NCBI GenBank assembly: GCA_949299755.1
Contig: CASGBA010000016.1
Span: forward strand, 1 to 41,612
Direction of reading: 5' to 3'
DNA: 41,612 nucleotides
Origin: an uncultured Treponema sp.
GTDB taxonomy: Bacteria > Spirochaetota > Spirochaetia > Treponematales > Treponemataceae
Part shown: in pieces, positions 1 through 7,992 of the stretch
How the letters are laid out: each line of letters begins with the position of its first letter
Numbering within the stretch: the stretch's first letter is position 1
Translations under genes and position numbers: made by a program
The notes under the pieces: model-generated
The model's database searches: none
What the model saw: the letters and a program-made list of their open reading frames with translations, nothing else
What the model was told of the DNA's origin: nothing

Positions 1-95
1 ACCGTGCGCAGCCAGGCACCCATTGTGATATCCGCGAATGCAGAAGTGGTTACCAGCAGCAATACTACTGTAACTGCAACAAGAAGTTTTTTCAT
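1..95 (-). CDS. Exported protein, N-terminal fragment (probable outer-membrane protein)
   Basis: Only the first 31 or so codons lie in the window; the gene runs off the left edge. The start is ATG at 95-93, with a strong GGAGG at 108-104. The N-terminus is two Lys, a long Leu/Val core and an Ala-Phe-Ala cleavage site, followed by mature sequence beginning Asp-Ile-Thr-Met-Gly-Ala-Trp. This is a clear Sec signal peptide. From memory, similar mature starts occur in treponemal outer-membrane proteins, but the fold cannot be judged from this fragment. Confidence 0.7.
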   Translation of the reverse strand, partial: MKKLLVAVTVVLLLVTTSAFADITMGAWLRT

Positions 96-307
96 TCTTT
101 TAGCCTCCAAGTTAAAAAATTATTTTCAGTTAGTTCATTGAAAACCAGAGAATAACTATAAGAAAATCCGGGACAGACGAGCCTGCTTTGCCCCGGAATT
201 TCATTCAAATCCAGAGCAAAATATTCTGACTCCACCTGCCACAGGAAGCGAACCGCTTTATAATTTCATTTAAACGTGATATATTGCCGGTATAGCAGGA
301 ATTCAGC

Positions 308-1666
308 ATGGAAAATAAAACAGTTTTTTCGGAAGGTTCCCTTTGCAGGAACATACTATTTTTCAGTCTGCCCCTTATTTTCACGAACCTGCTTCAGGTT
401 TTATTCAGCATGACCGATATAGCGGTTCTGGGAAGATTCGCAAGCCCAGAATCCATGGGGTCTGTGGGTTCCGTAGCGATATTGGTTTTCATGTGCACCG
501 GGATTCTCATGGGATTCGGCTCAGGGGTGAATGCCATTGCAGCCTTTTACATCGGCGCAAAAAATGAAAAGAACATCGGAGAAACCGTCCATACGTCAGC
601 AATAGTGAGTTTCTTTGCCGGCGTGGTGATATGCGTTCTTGGAATTATATTCGTGCGTCAGGTTCTTGAACTCATGGGAACAAAGGACGTACTTATAGAA
701 GGCTCCGTCCTTTATTTCAAAATATACATGACCGGAATGCCCGCACTGGCATTCTATAATTTCGGGAACGGCATTTTAAGTGCAGACGGGGATACCAAAT
801 CCCCACTTCGGTTTCTGATGGTATCAGGTTTTTTCAATGTTGTGCTCGACCTTCTCTTTGTCGTTTTTTTCAAAATGGACATTGCAGGAGTCGCCATTGC
901 GAGCGTGGTGGCTCAATATGTTTCCGCGATTCTGGTTTTCATCAAATTGTATAGAAAAAAAGATGCTCTTGCCCTGCGATTCAGAAAACTCCGTATCACG
1001 GAAAACAAACTGCAGCGTCTGCTGAAAATAGGAATACCTGCCGGAATGCAGAATGCGATTTTCGCCTTTGCAAATATTTTTATCCAGGTGGGCATAAATT
1101 CTTTTGACGCATCGATGGTCATCGCCAATTCCGCGGCTTCAAATTCTGATCCCCTTGTTTACAATGTGATGAGCGCATTTTACGTGGCTTGTGCAACTTC
1201 CATCGCACAAAATTACGGGGCGCAGAAAAAAGAACGGATATTAAAAAGTTGTTTTATCAGCATGGGGTATGCTTTCTTCTCTGCGGCCGCCCTCGGGATT
1301 TTTCTGATAATTCTTGGCAGGGACTTCATTTCAATCTTCACAACGGATCCCGTCATAATAGAGCTGGGAATGAAACGCCTTACCATCATGTCCGCTTCCT
1401 ACTGCATTTCTTCTTTCATGGATACTTCGATTGCGGCCTCCAGAGGCCTCGGGGAAACAATGGTTCCGACAATAATCGTAATCATCGGTTCCTGTGTTTT
1501 CAGAATCATCTGGATTTATACTGTATTCGCATATTTTAAAACGATAGAATCCCTGTACCTCCTTTTCGCTTTTTCCTGGACAATCACTGCTGTGGCGGAA
1601 ATTGCATATTTCATAAAATTTTACAAAAAACGGATAGGCGCTTTGACGGAATCAACGGCAATATAA
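308..1666 (+). CDS. MATE family efflux transporter
   Basis: This 452-residue polytopic inner-membrane protein has the two six-helix halves of MATE antiporters, which expel drugs or metabolites using Na+ or H+ gradients. Evidence is the N-terminal pattern of polar start, Leu-Pro-Leu-Ile-Phe and Met-Thr-Asp-Ile-Ala-Val-Leu-Gly, plus a second matching repeat after about residue 235. Length is normal for the family. ATG 308 is preceded by AGGA at 297-300. It stands alone, divergent from the exported protein at the left edge. It is one of three MATE genes here; all three are different, so recent duplication is not indicated. The substrate cannot be told. Confidence 0.93.
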   Translation: MENKTVFSEGSLCRNILFFSLPLIFTNLLQVLFSMTDIAVLGRFASPESMGSVGSVAILVFMCTGILMGFGSGVNAIAAFYIGAKNEKNIGETVHTSAIVSFFAGVVICVLGIIFVRQVLELMGTKDVLIEGSVLYFKIYMTGMPALAFYNFGNGILSADGDTKSPLRFLMVSGFFNVVLDLLFVVFFKMDIAGVAIASVVAQYVSAILVFIKLYRKKDALALRFRKLRITENKLQRLLKIGIPAGMQNAIFAFANIFIQVGINSFDASMVIANSAASNSDPLVYNVMSAFYVACATSIAQNYGAQKKERILKSCFISMGYAFFSAAALGIFLIILGRDFISIFTTDPVIIELGMKRLTIMSASYCISSFMDTSIAASRGLGETMVPTIIVIIGSCVFRIIWIYTVFAYFKTIESLYLLFAFSWTITAVAEIAYFIKFYKKRIGALTESTAI

Positions 1667-1781
1667 AAACAGGGGGCATCAATACTTATACGGATAAATT
1701 TTACATTCCATACGCTAAACATATGGTAAAATATGCGGCATCGGTAAAACATTAAAACATCATACGGACACCGGAGGCTTT

Positions 1782-3395
1782 ATGAAGGTTCTTATTATCG
1801 GCGGCGTTGCCGGAGGCGCGACAGCCGCAGCCCGGCTCAGAAGGCTGGACGAATCCGCTGAAATCATCATGTTCGAGCGGGGGGATTACATTTCTTTCGC
1901 AAACTGCGGACTTCCCTATTACATCGGCGGGGAAATTACAGATAAAAGCGCTTTGACCGTGCAGACACCGGAAAGTTTCAAAAGCAAACTGAATGTGGAT
2001 GTCAGGGTACGGGAGACGGTAACGGCGATAAACCGGAAGGAAAAGACAATTACCGTCCAGAAAGCTGACGGCTCAATTTATACAGAAAGCTATGACAAAC
2101 TGCTGGTCTCCCCCGGTGCGGCTCCGGTAAAACCGCCGATGGAAGGAATGGACGCTCCCAATGTGTTCACGCTCAGAAACATTCCAGACACATACAAAAT
2201 GGATGAATTCATTTCCCGGAACAAGCCCAAAACCGCGGCAATTATCGGCGGCGGTTTTATCGGCCTTGAGATGGCGGAAAACCTGAAACGCCGGGGACTG
2301 GAGGTAACGGTTATTGAAGCCGCACCACAAATTGCGGCGGTTCTTGACGAGGATACGGTCTGCGACCTCCAGAATTATCTGAAAACAAAAGGAATCACCG
2401 TTAAGACAAATGTCAAGCTCAACAGCATTGGGGAAACCGGCTGTGACATGGTTCTTGTTTCTGTAGGGGTAAAGCCAGAGTCGGAGCTTGCCGCCGCCTG
2501 CGGACTTGAAACCGGAATAAAAGGTGCCATCATTGTGGATGAATATCTGCGTACCAGCGATCCGGATATTTACGCTGCGGGTGACGCTGTCCAGGTACGG
2601 AACTTTGTCACCGGCGGCGACGGATATGTCCCGCTGGCTGGCCCCGCCAACAAGCAGGCGAGGATTGCGGCGGACAATATCGCCGGGGGAAACAGCACTT
2701 ACAAGGGAACCCAGGGCACCTCCGTATTAAAGGTTTTCGGAATGACGGCGGCTGCCACCGGTTTGAACGAGCGTGCGGCAAAGGCCGCCGGGCTTCCCTA
2801 CGACAAAGTGTTCCTGTACAGCGCGAACCATGCCACTTATTATCCCGGAGCGGAATTCATGAATCTGAAAGTTATCTTTGACACAACAAACGGAAGGATT
2901 CTGGGAGCCCAGGCAGTTGGTTCCGGCGGTGTGGACAAGCGGATTGATGTACTCGCAACCGCAATCCGGGGAGGAATGACAGCGGCGGACTTGTGCGACC
3001 TGGAACTGGCTTACGCCCCGCCCTTTTCTTCCGCAAAAGATCCGGTGAATATGGCCGGGTACGTTATAGAAAACCTGCTTACCGGCAAGGTGGCACAGAT
3101 TCACTGGCACCAGGTGGACGAACTTACCGGTACCCCCGGCTTGCAGCGGATTGATGTCCGTCCGGCAGCCGCTTATGCCGGAGGAACAATCCCAGGTGCG
3201 GTTTCAATTCCCCTTACGGAACTGCGTAACCGTCTGGGCGAACTGGACAAGAGCCGGCCGGTGTATGTCAGCTGCCAGACCGGACTGAACAGCTACATTG
3301 CCTGCCGGATTCTTACCGGACACGGATTCAAGGCGGTAAACCTTGCCGGCGGTTACCGGTTGTATGACTCGGTGCGCAGGGCACGGGAAGAATAA
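1782..3395 (+). CDS. CoA-disulfide reductase fused to a rhodanese domain
   Basis: This 537-residue flavoprotein belongs to the CoADR-rhodanese class, cytoplasmic NAD(P)H-dependent reductases of CoA disulfide, CoA persulfide or polysulfide. Residues 1-30 carry the FAD Rossmann motif Gly-Gly-Val-Ala-Gly-Gly. Cys42, in Phe-Ala-Asn-Cys-Gly-Leu-Pro-Tyr-Tyr-Ile-Gly-Gly, is the single redox cysteine typical of CoADR. A second dinucleotide fold (Ile-Ile-Gly-Gly-Gly-Phe-Ile-Gly) lies near residue 155, and the dimerisation domain runs to about 440. The C-terminal 90 residues are a rhodanese domain with active Cys498 (Val-Ser-Cys-Gln-Thr-Gly). GGAGG precedes ATG 1782. The peroxiredoxin gene starts 20 bp downstream, so the pair probably forms a thiol/peroxide-stress operon. 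Confidence 0.93.
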   Translation: MKVLIIGGVAGGATAAARLRRLDESAEIIMFERGDYISFANCGLPYYIGGEITDKSALTVQTPESFKSKLNVDVRVRETVTAINRKEKTITVQKADGSIYTESYDKLLVSPGAAPVKPPMEGMDAPNVFTLRNIPDTYKMDEFISRNKPKTAAIIGGGFIGLEMAENLKRRGLEVTVIEAAPQIAAVLDEDTVCDLQNYLKTKGITVKTNVKLNSIGETGCDMVLVSVGVKPESELAAACGLETGIKGAIIVDEYLRTSDPDIYAAGDAVQVRNFVTGGDGYVPLAGPANKQARIAADNIAGGNSTYKGTQGTSVLKVFGMTAAATGLNERAAKAAGLPYDKVFLYSANHATYYPGAEFMNLKVIFDTTNGRILGAQAVGSGGVDKRIDVLATAIRGGMTAADLCDLELAYAPPFSSAKDPVNMAGYVIENLLTGKVAQIHWHQVDELTGTPGLQRIDVRPAAAYAGGTIPGAVSIPLTELRNRLGELDKSRPVYVSCQTGLNSYIACRILTGHGFKAVNLAGGYRLYDSVRRAREE

Positions 3396-3415
3396 TCGGA
3401 TTCGAGGAGTTTGCG

Positions 3416-3871
3416 ATGCTTTCAGTTGGAGACAAGGCGCCGGCTTTTACATTACCGGATCAGGACGGGAATCCGGTTTCCCTGGGGGATTTTGCCGGTT
3501 CCAGGGTTGTGGTTTATTTTTATCCCAAGGACAATACTCCGTGCTGCACCCGGCAGGCTTGCGCTTTCCGGGATTCATACCAGGTGTATCGGGAACGGAA
3601 TATCGTTGTTATCGGCATAAGCAAAGACAGCGTAAAAAGCCACCGGGGTTTCGCTGATAAACAAAGCCTGCCCTTCATCCTGCTTTCTGACCCGGAACAC
3701 AAAGTGATAGAAGCCTTCGGTGCATGGCAGGAAAAGAAGCAGTACGGCAAAACCTTCATGGGCACAGTCCGCTGCACTTTCGTGCTGGACGGAACCGGAA
3801 CGGTTACCCACGTGTTCCCGAAAGCCAAACCGGACACCAACGCCGCGGAAATCCTCACCGCATTGGAGTAG
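3416..3871 (+). CDS. bcp: Thioredoxin-dependent peroxiredoxin, Bcp/PrxQ type
   Basis: A 151-residue cytoplasmic thiol peroxidase reducing H2O2 and organic peroxides. The active-site segment reads Asp-Asn-Thr-Pro-Cys-Cys-Thr-Arg-Gln-Ala-Cys. Cys44 is the peroxidatic residue and Cys49, five residues on, is the resolving one, the atypical 2-Cys arrangement of Bcp/PrxQ. Cys43 replaces the usual Gly, which is uncommon. GAGGAG lies just upstream of ATG 3416. It is 20 bp behind the CoADR gene on the same strand and very likely cotranscribed. Its stop codon abuts a convergent radical-SAM remnant, so the original downstream sequence has been lost. Confidence 0.95.
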   Translation: MLSVGDKAPAFTLPDQDGNPVSLGDFAGSRVVVYFYPKDNTPCCTRQACAFRDSYQVYRERNIVVIGISKDSVKSHRGFADKQSLPFILLSDPEHKVIEAFGAWQEKKQYGKTFMGTVRCTFVLDGTGTVTHVFPKAKPDTNAAEILTALE

Positions 3872-4140
3872 ATGGAAACGCGGACTACATTGTCTGCCGC
3901 TGCAAACTGCCGGAGAATATCCCGGGTGATATGGTATTTTTCTTCAAGGGGATTGTAACAATCCGTTACCGAAGAAAGAAACACACGGCTGTTTTTCAGT
4001 TTTGCGGTATTTACCGGATTGGGACAGGTTTTAATATCGATAAAGGTTCCCCACTTTTCAGCATGGTTCGTAAAGCGTTTCATGAAACAGGCGTAACAAT
4101 ACTTGCAGGCATGGGGACAACCCACATAAGGATTTATCAC
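3872..4140 (-). pseudogene. Radical SAM protein remnant (spore photoproduct lyase-like subgroup)
   Basis: About 88 codons are recognisable. They begin Val-Ile-Asn-Pro-Tyr-Val-Gly-Cys-Pro-His-Ala-Cys-Lys-Tyr-Cys-Tyr-Ala, so the CxxxCxxC motif for the 4Fe-4S cluster is intact. They continue through Phe-Leu-Ser-Ser-Val-Thr-Asp-Cys-Tyr-Asn-Pro-Leu-Glu. Homology-like sequence stops within a few bases of the convergent bcp stop codon; the open frame continuing to 3520 is only antisense to bcp. The usual first 15-20 residues are also missing, since the frame opens with GTG at 4140 just after the upstream ATP-grasp gene. Both ends are therefore cut and the barrel is absent, so catalysis is not expected. 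Confidence 0.75.
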
Positions 4141-4144
4141 AAAA

Positions 4145-4999
4145 TCACAGCGCAGTTTTCATTGATTCAAAAAAATCAGGAACGCTTTGGCTTTTGCACA
4201 AACCGCTTACGGAACCGTCACCTGTTTCAAGAATACTCCATGATCCACCGGCGGTTTCCCCATAATCGATAGTATAAAATGGAGACGGAAGGTCTTTATA
4301 TTTTTCAACCAAAGACTCCGGCGGTGGCGGACATTCGCTGTCTTGCCCGGAATTAGGATTCAGACTGACAGCCGTGTTCCCAATGTAAAACGCCCTCCAT
4401 TCATTTGTGGAACCATTATATTTCTTTAAATCAATGTATTCTTTGATACATATACCGCCTGTAAAAAGTTTTCCCCGGTATTCCCTGAAAGCTTCCAGCC
4501 AATGATTGAAATCTTTTTCCGAAATGTCCGCTGAAAAGAACGGCGGGAATTCAGTTCCTTTTTCGGATTTTACAAAATCTTTCACCATAAAACGCTGGAA
4601 ACGCTTTTTGATTTCATCCAATTCAATCTTTGTATTGTCAGGATAAACCAGAATTCCGGGAGTGTCATCCTTTATATAAGGATAAACATTCGGGAAAAGA
4701 TGCATCAGGCTGTATGATTTCGGCTTGGTGACAAGATTGAGTTTCCGTTCTTTCAGACGGTTGTAAAAGTTTTCGTACTGACCGGGCTTCATCATCCAGC
4801 CACGGTAAATGCAGGTTGTATCTTCTTCAAACCGTTTATTCAAACGCAATATGTTGTTTTCAACAAACTCATCGAAGTCAAAAAAAATAATCTGGAAAAA
4901 ATTTGCGGCGTCATTCCATTCTTCATGGAAAAAGGAATCAACGGTATTGAGGGAATTTATTTCACAAGGAAAGATGATGGCGGATTTTCCAGAAGACAT
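4145..4999 (-). CDS. ATP-grasp domain protein (DUF4343-like)
   Basis: A 284-residue soluble protein resembling the DUF4343 ATP-grasp group, which ligates carboxylates to amines or thiols using ATP. The substrate is unknown. The C-terminal third has the expected ligand-binding pattern: Glu-Trp-Arg-Ala-Phe-Tyr, then Asn-Pro-Asn-Ser, then Tyr-Thr-Ile-Asp-Tyr-Gly and Ile-Leu-Glu-Thr-Gly-Asp-Gly. An upstream in-frame ATG at 5011 exists. I choose the ATG at 4999 because a GGAG lies six bases before it, whereas 5011 has no ribosome site; that GGAG is itself part of the upstream ATG-GAG codons. It ends 4 bp before the radical-SAM remnant. Confidence 0.75.
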   Translation of the reverse strand: MSSGKSAIIFPCEINSLNTVDSFFHEEWNDAANFFQIIFFDFDEFVENNILRLNKRFEEDTTCIYRGWMMKPGQYENFYNRLKERKLNLVTKPKSYSLMHLFPNVYPYIKDDTPGILVYPDNTKIELDEIKKRFQRFMVKDFVKSEKGTEFPPFFSADISEKDFNHWLEAFREYRGKLFTGGICIKEYIDLKKYNGSTNEWRAFYIGNTAVSLNPNSGQDSECPPPPESLVEKYKDLPSPFYTIDYGETAGGSWSILETGDGSVSGLCKSQSVPDFFESMKTAL

Positions 5000-5071
5000 T
5001 ATTATCTCCATACAATTTATGTTCTGCTGAAATTATAAAACACACATAAAACGAAAGCAATCGGAAATTTT

Positions 5072-5509
5072 TCAGGGACAGTTTCCTGTATAATTTTCCT
5101 GATTCTCTTCCTTCAGCGAAACAATGTCCCGGGCGTAAATCCGTAATCCGTTTTCAAACACCAGTGAGCCGGTTTGCTCATCAATGCTTTTAAGGCGCCC
5201 GGTTTCAGTGACGGTGCTGCCGCCATCTTTGTGCTCGTCCGGAACAAAAAAGGAAACAGTGACAACGGGATGCTGCGAAATACGCTGGCGCAAATCATTG
5301 AGTGCGCTGTCGGTTTCGGAAAGCACATCGTCAGCGGCGACAATTCGCCGTTCAGTGAGCCGGGCTGTTTCCGTGATGGCGGCGCCGTGACCGGTCAGGG
5401 CGGCGAAGGGAGCGAACTGTGCCGCACGGTCTTGGACGGGCATACGTGGATGGTTGGGGAAAACGGGAGGCTCCATCCAGATAATATCTTCGTAAGGGAA
5501 ACCACTCAT
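5072..5509 (-). CDS. YolD-like family protein
   Basis: A 145-residue protein with the family signature near its start: Asn-His-Pro-Arg-Met-Pro, then Asp-Arg-Ala-Ala-Gln-Phe-Ala-Pro-Phe-Ala-Ala-Leu-Thr-Gly. A helical segment and a small beta-rich C-terminal half follow. YolD-like proteins are found next to Y-family polymerases in Firmicutes and treponemes; their molecular role is unsettled. The start codon overlaps the polymerase stop in an ATGA arrangement (5506-5509), so translation is coupled and the two products probably act together in damage tolerance. Confidence 0.88.
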   Translation of the reverse strand: MSGFPYEDIIWMEPPVFPNHPRMPVQDRAAQFAPFAALTGHGAAITETARLTERRIVAADDVLSETDSALNDLRQRISQHPVVTVSFFVPDEHKDGGSTVTETGRLKSIDEQTGSLVFENGLRIYARDIVSLKEENQENYTGNCP

Positions 5510-7053
5510 GCCTTGTGCCCTCCTATCTGCCGGTTCCTCTCCCGGGCGGTTGCGCCTTCCTCAAGGCTGCTGCCTTTCAACAAAGCGTTTTTCCCGAACC
5601 GCTTTTTAACGGCAACAGCAGTCTCCTGCAGTTTCTTTTCCCTTTCAAGCTCAACACGCCCGGACTCCTGCTCTTCCTGAAGCAAGCCGCTGCCGCTGAA
5701 AAGGTCAGGCTGAAAGGGCGGGGAGAATCTGTCCGCATCCCCTTCGGGAAGAATCCGGTTTGCCGAAAGATTAAGGCGGCGGACAGTCAGCGTTTTGTCG
5801 GTAATGCGGTCATAAAGTTCCAGTACGGCGTCCGTCAGCTGTTTGGAGGAAGCGCTCCGCTGTTTCAGGTTGGCAGTACCGTGGGCGTGCTTCGGAATGC
5901 GGCGGCCATAAGGGTCAACCGTAACCTCACCCCGGTAACTTTGACTGCGTTCAGGGTCGGAGAGATTTTCAATATCGTAGCCCACTGTCAGCACCAGCTG
6001 GTTTGTGGTGAGCCTCTTTTCAGTCAAATCGAGCGCAAGCATCTCCGCCATTTCCCGCAACACGAGCCGGGCTTTGCTGTTCGTGTACGGCGACTGGAGA
6101 ACCTGCCCTGAAGCGATGCTGGTGTTTTCAGGACGGTAGGATTTTATATCGGACATGGTGCACGGTTCCCTGCCCCACGCATGGTCAATCAGCAATTCAG
6201 CATTCACGCCGAAAAGTTTGTAAAGCAATTCGCCGTTATGATAATCGCCTCTCTTTCCCAATGAACAGCGGGCGACATCACCCATCGTATAAAGACCGTG
6301 CGCTTCCAGTTTACGTGTGTAACCCTTCCCTATCCGCCAAAAGTCAGTCAAAGGCCTGTGCGTCCACAATTTGCGCCGGTAAGACATCTCATCCAATTCA
6401 GCGACACACACGCCGTCCTCATCGGCGGCAGTGTGCTTCGCTTCAATGTCCATGGCGATTTTGCAGAGGTAAAGGTTTGTCCCGATTCCGGCAGTCGCAG
6501 TCATTCCGGTTGTTTCCAAAACATCGAGGATGATTTTCTTTGCCAGCTGCCGGGCATTTATTCCGTAGGTTTTCAAATAAGAAGTGACATCCATAAAAAC
6601 TTCATCAATGGAATACACATGGATATCTTCCGGCGCAATGTATTTAAGGTAAACCCGGTATATTTCAGTGCTCACTTCGATGTAACGCGCCATTCTTGGA
6701 GGCGCCGTGAGATAATCCGCCGCCAGTTCCGGATGTTCCTTCAATTCAACGGCATCACAGGAAGAACCGATTAAACGCCCTCCCAGCGCATTGCGGCGCC
6801 GCTCTTCATTAACCTTTTTCATCCGCTGCACAACTTCGAAAAGGCGCGAACGTCCTGAAAGTCCGTAAGTTTTCAGTGAAGGTGTAACCGCGAGGCATAT
6901 TGTTTTCTCGGTGCGGGAAGCGTCGGCAACAACCAGATGAGTCCGCAACGGATCAAGGCCACGTTCCCGGCACTCCACCGAGGCGTAAAAGGATTTAATG
7001 TCAATGGCGATATAAAACCTGCCGGTGTTTTCCCGGGCATCCTGAACAACCAT
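5506..7053 (-). CDS. Y-family DNA polymerase (DinB/UmuC-type, translesion synthesis)
   Basis: A 515-residue error-prone polymerase. The first palm motif, Tyr-Ile-Ala-Ile-Asp-Ile-Lys-Ser-Phe-Tyr-Ala-Ser-Val-Glu, puts one metal-binding Asp at residue 18. Tyr-Ser-Ile-Asp-Glu-Val-Phe-Met-Asp supplies Asp150 and Glu151. The helix-hairpin-helix region (Trp-Arg-Ile-Gly-Lys-Gly) and the little-finger domain follow. The C-terminal extension is charged, as in the UvrX/YqjW-like group that pairs with YolD. The ATG at 7053 lacks a good ribosome site, so the exact start is uncertain; catalytic sequence begins only about 12 residues in. No convincing LexA box was found upstream. Confidence 0.93.
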   Translation of the reverse strand: MVVQDARENTGRFYIAIDIKSFYASVECRERGLDPLRTHLVVADASRTEKTICLAVTPSLKTYGLSGRSRLFEVVQRMKKVNEERRRNALGGRLIGSSCDAVELKEHPELAADYLTAPPRMARYIEVSTEIYRVYLKYIAPEDIHVYSIDEVFMDVTSYLKTYGINARQLAKKIILDVLETTGMTATAGIGTNLYLCKIAMDIEAKHTAADEDGVCVAELDEMSYRRKLWTHRPLTDFWRIGKGYTRKLEAHGLYTMGDVARCSLGKRGDYHNGELLYKLFGVNAELLIDHAWGREPCTMSDIKSYRPENTSIASGQVLQSPYTNSKARLVLREMAEMLALDLTEKRLTTNQLVLTVGYDIENLSDPERSQSYRGEVTVDPYGRRIPKHAHGTANLKQRSASSKQLTDAVLELYDRITDKTLTVRRLNLSANRILPEGDADRFSPPFQPDLFSGSGLLQEEQESGRVELEREKKLQETAVAVKKRFGKNALLKGSSLEEGATARERNRQIGGHKA

Positions 7054-7329
7054 ACAAATGGAAGTATATCAAATCATATTCCGGAACGCTATACCGGCAA
7101 TATGAAACAGTCACCGTCAGAATCAGGTATTCACCATTTGATTTATAAATAAAAACACACCACGGTTACGAGTTTGCCTTTGATGGCGGTGTCCCGGAAA
7201 CAGGTGGAACCATGAAACCTCACCGGGTTATATCTGAATGCATGAAATCCGACAAACAAAAGGGTGCAATAAATCATTCATGCATCAGCAGACTTACCGG
7301 CCGCACACTTCAACCACACTTCAGCACAC
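7054..7329. other. Intergenic region upstream of the polymerase gene
   Basis: Nothing convincing is coded here. The plus-strand frame over 7212-7796 is antisense to the kinase-like gene for most of its length and lacks a ribosome site. The stretch must hold the polymerase promoter, but no clear -35/-10 pair was found. Confidence 0.5.
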
Positions 7330-7353
7330 AAAAAAACAATCCGGTGCACCGGA
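7330..7353 (-). terminator. Rho-independent terminator of the MarR-MATE-kinase operon
   Basis: On the minus strand a perfect 14-base palindrome (TCCGGTGCACCGGA, 7353-7340) can form a 5-bp stem with a 4-base loop. It is followed by TTG and a run of seven T (7336-7330). It lies 39 bp past the kinase-like stop codon. Confidence 0.75.
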
Positions 7354-7391
7354 ACCGCCGGCAAAACATAAACCGTGGTGTGCACATTTTC

Positions 7392-7970
7392 TCAGTACAA
7401 ACTTTTGAGAACCTCCACACACTTACCAATTCCGAGTGTGCCGCTGTACAAGGTAATGTCATAGTTGGGGGCATAACCCCATTTCATATCGGTATAAAAA
7501 CGGTAATAGGCCGCGCGCCTCTTGTCCATCTCCTTCAGATGCTGGACAGGCATATCACCACCTTCCTTGTACACAGAGACAATGCGCTCTTCCCGGAATT
7601 TCATGCCGGCATGAATGAAAACCTTCAGACAGTCCGCCGTGTCCCGGAGAATATAGTCAGCGCAGCGTCCCACAATCACGCAGGATTCCTTTTCCGCCAA
7701 ATCAGTGATGATTTTATACTGGATTTTCCAAAGATAGTCGGCGTTGCTGGGCGCAGATTCCCTGTGGGAAAAAAGCGTGGACAGGAATCCGCCTGACGCA
7801 TACTCACCCGCTTCTTTGACATAGCTTTCATTGAATCCGCTTTCTTCAGCGGTTTTCCGCAGCAAATCCTTATCATAGCAGGTGATACCCAATTCAGAAG
7901 CAAGCTGCTTGCCGATGTCACGGCCGCCGCTTCCGTATTCACGGCTGATAGTGATAATCCTGTTTTTCAT
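7392..7970 (-). CDS. Cytidylate kinase-like family protein
   Basis: A 192-residue P-loop protein of the cytidylate-kinase-like family. Its N-terminus reads Ile-Ile-Thr-Ile-Ser-Arg-Glu-Tyr-Gly-Ser-Gly-Gly-Arg-Asp-Ile-Gly, the family's modified nucleotide-binding loop. Val-Ile-Val-Gly-Arg-Cys-Ala-Asp-Tyr-Ile-Leu follows near residue 90. Whether it phosphorylates CMP is not shown; many members are orphans next to transporters. A longer frame starts at 7991, but AGGAGG is positioned for the ATG at 7970 and begins right after the MATE stop codon. It is the third gene of the MarR-MATE operon. Confidence 0.88.
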   Translation of the reverse strand: MKNRIITISREYGSGGRDIGKQLASELGITCYDKDLLRKTAEESGFNESYVKEAGEYASGGFLSTLFSHRESAPSNADYLWKIQYKIITDLAEKESCVIVGRCADYILRDTADCLKVFIHAGMKFREERIVSVYKEGGDMPVQHLKEMDKRRAAYYRFYTDMKWGYAPNYDITLYSGTLGIGKCVEVLKSLY

Positions 7971-7992
7971 AAAGCGTAACCTCCTTGTCAAT

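Noticed and set aside
3520-3871. C-terminal extension of the radical-SAM frame across bcp
   Set aside because: These codons are antisense to the conserved peroxiredoxin, so similarity to radical-SAM proteins ends at the bcp stop.
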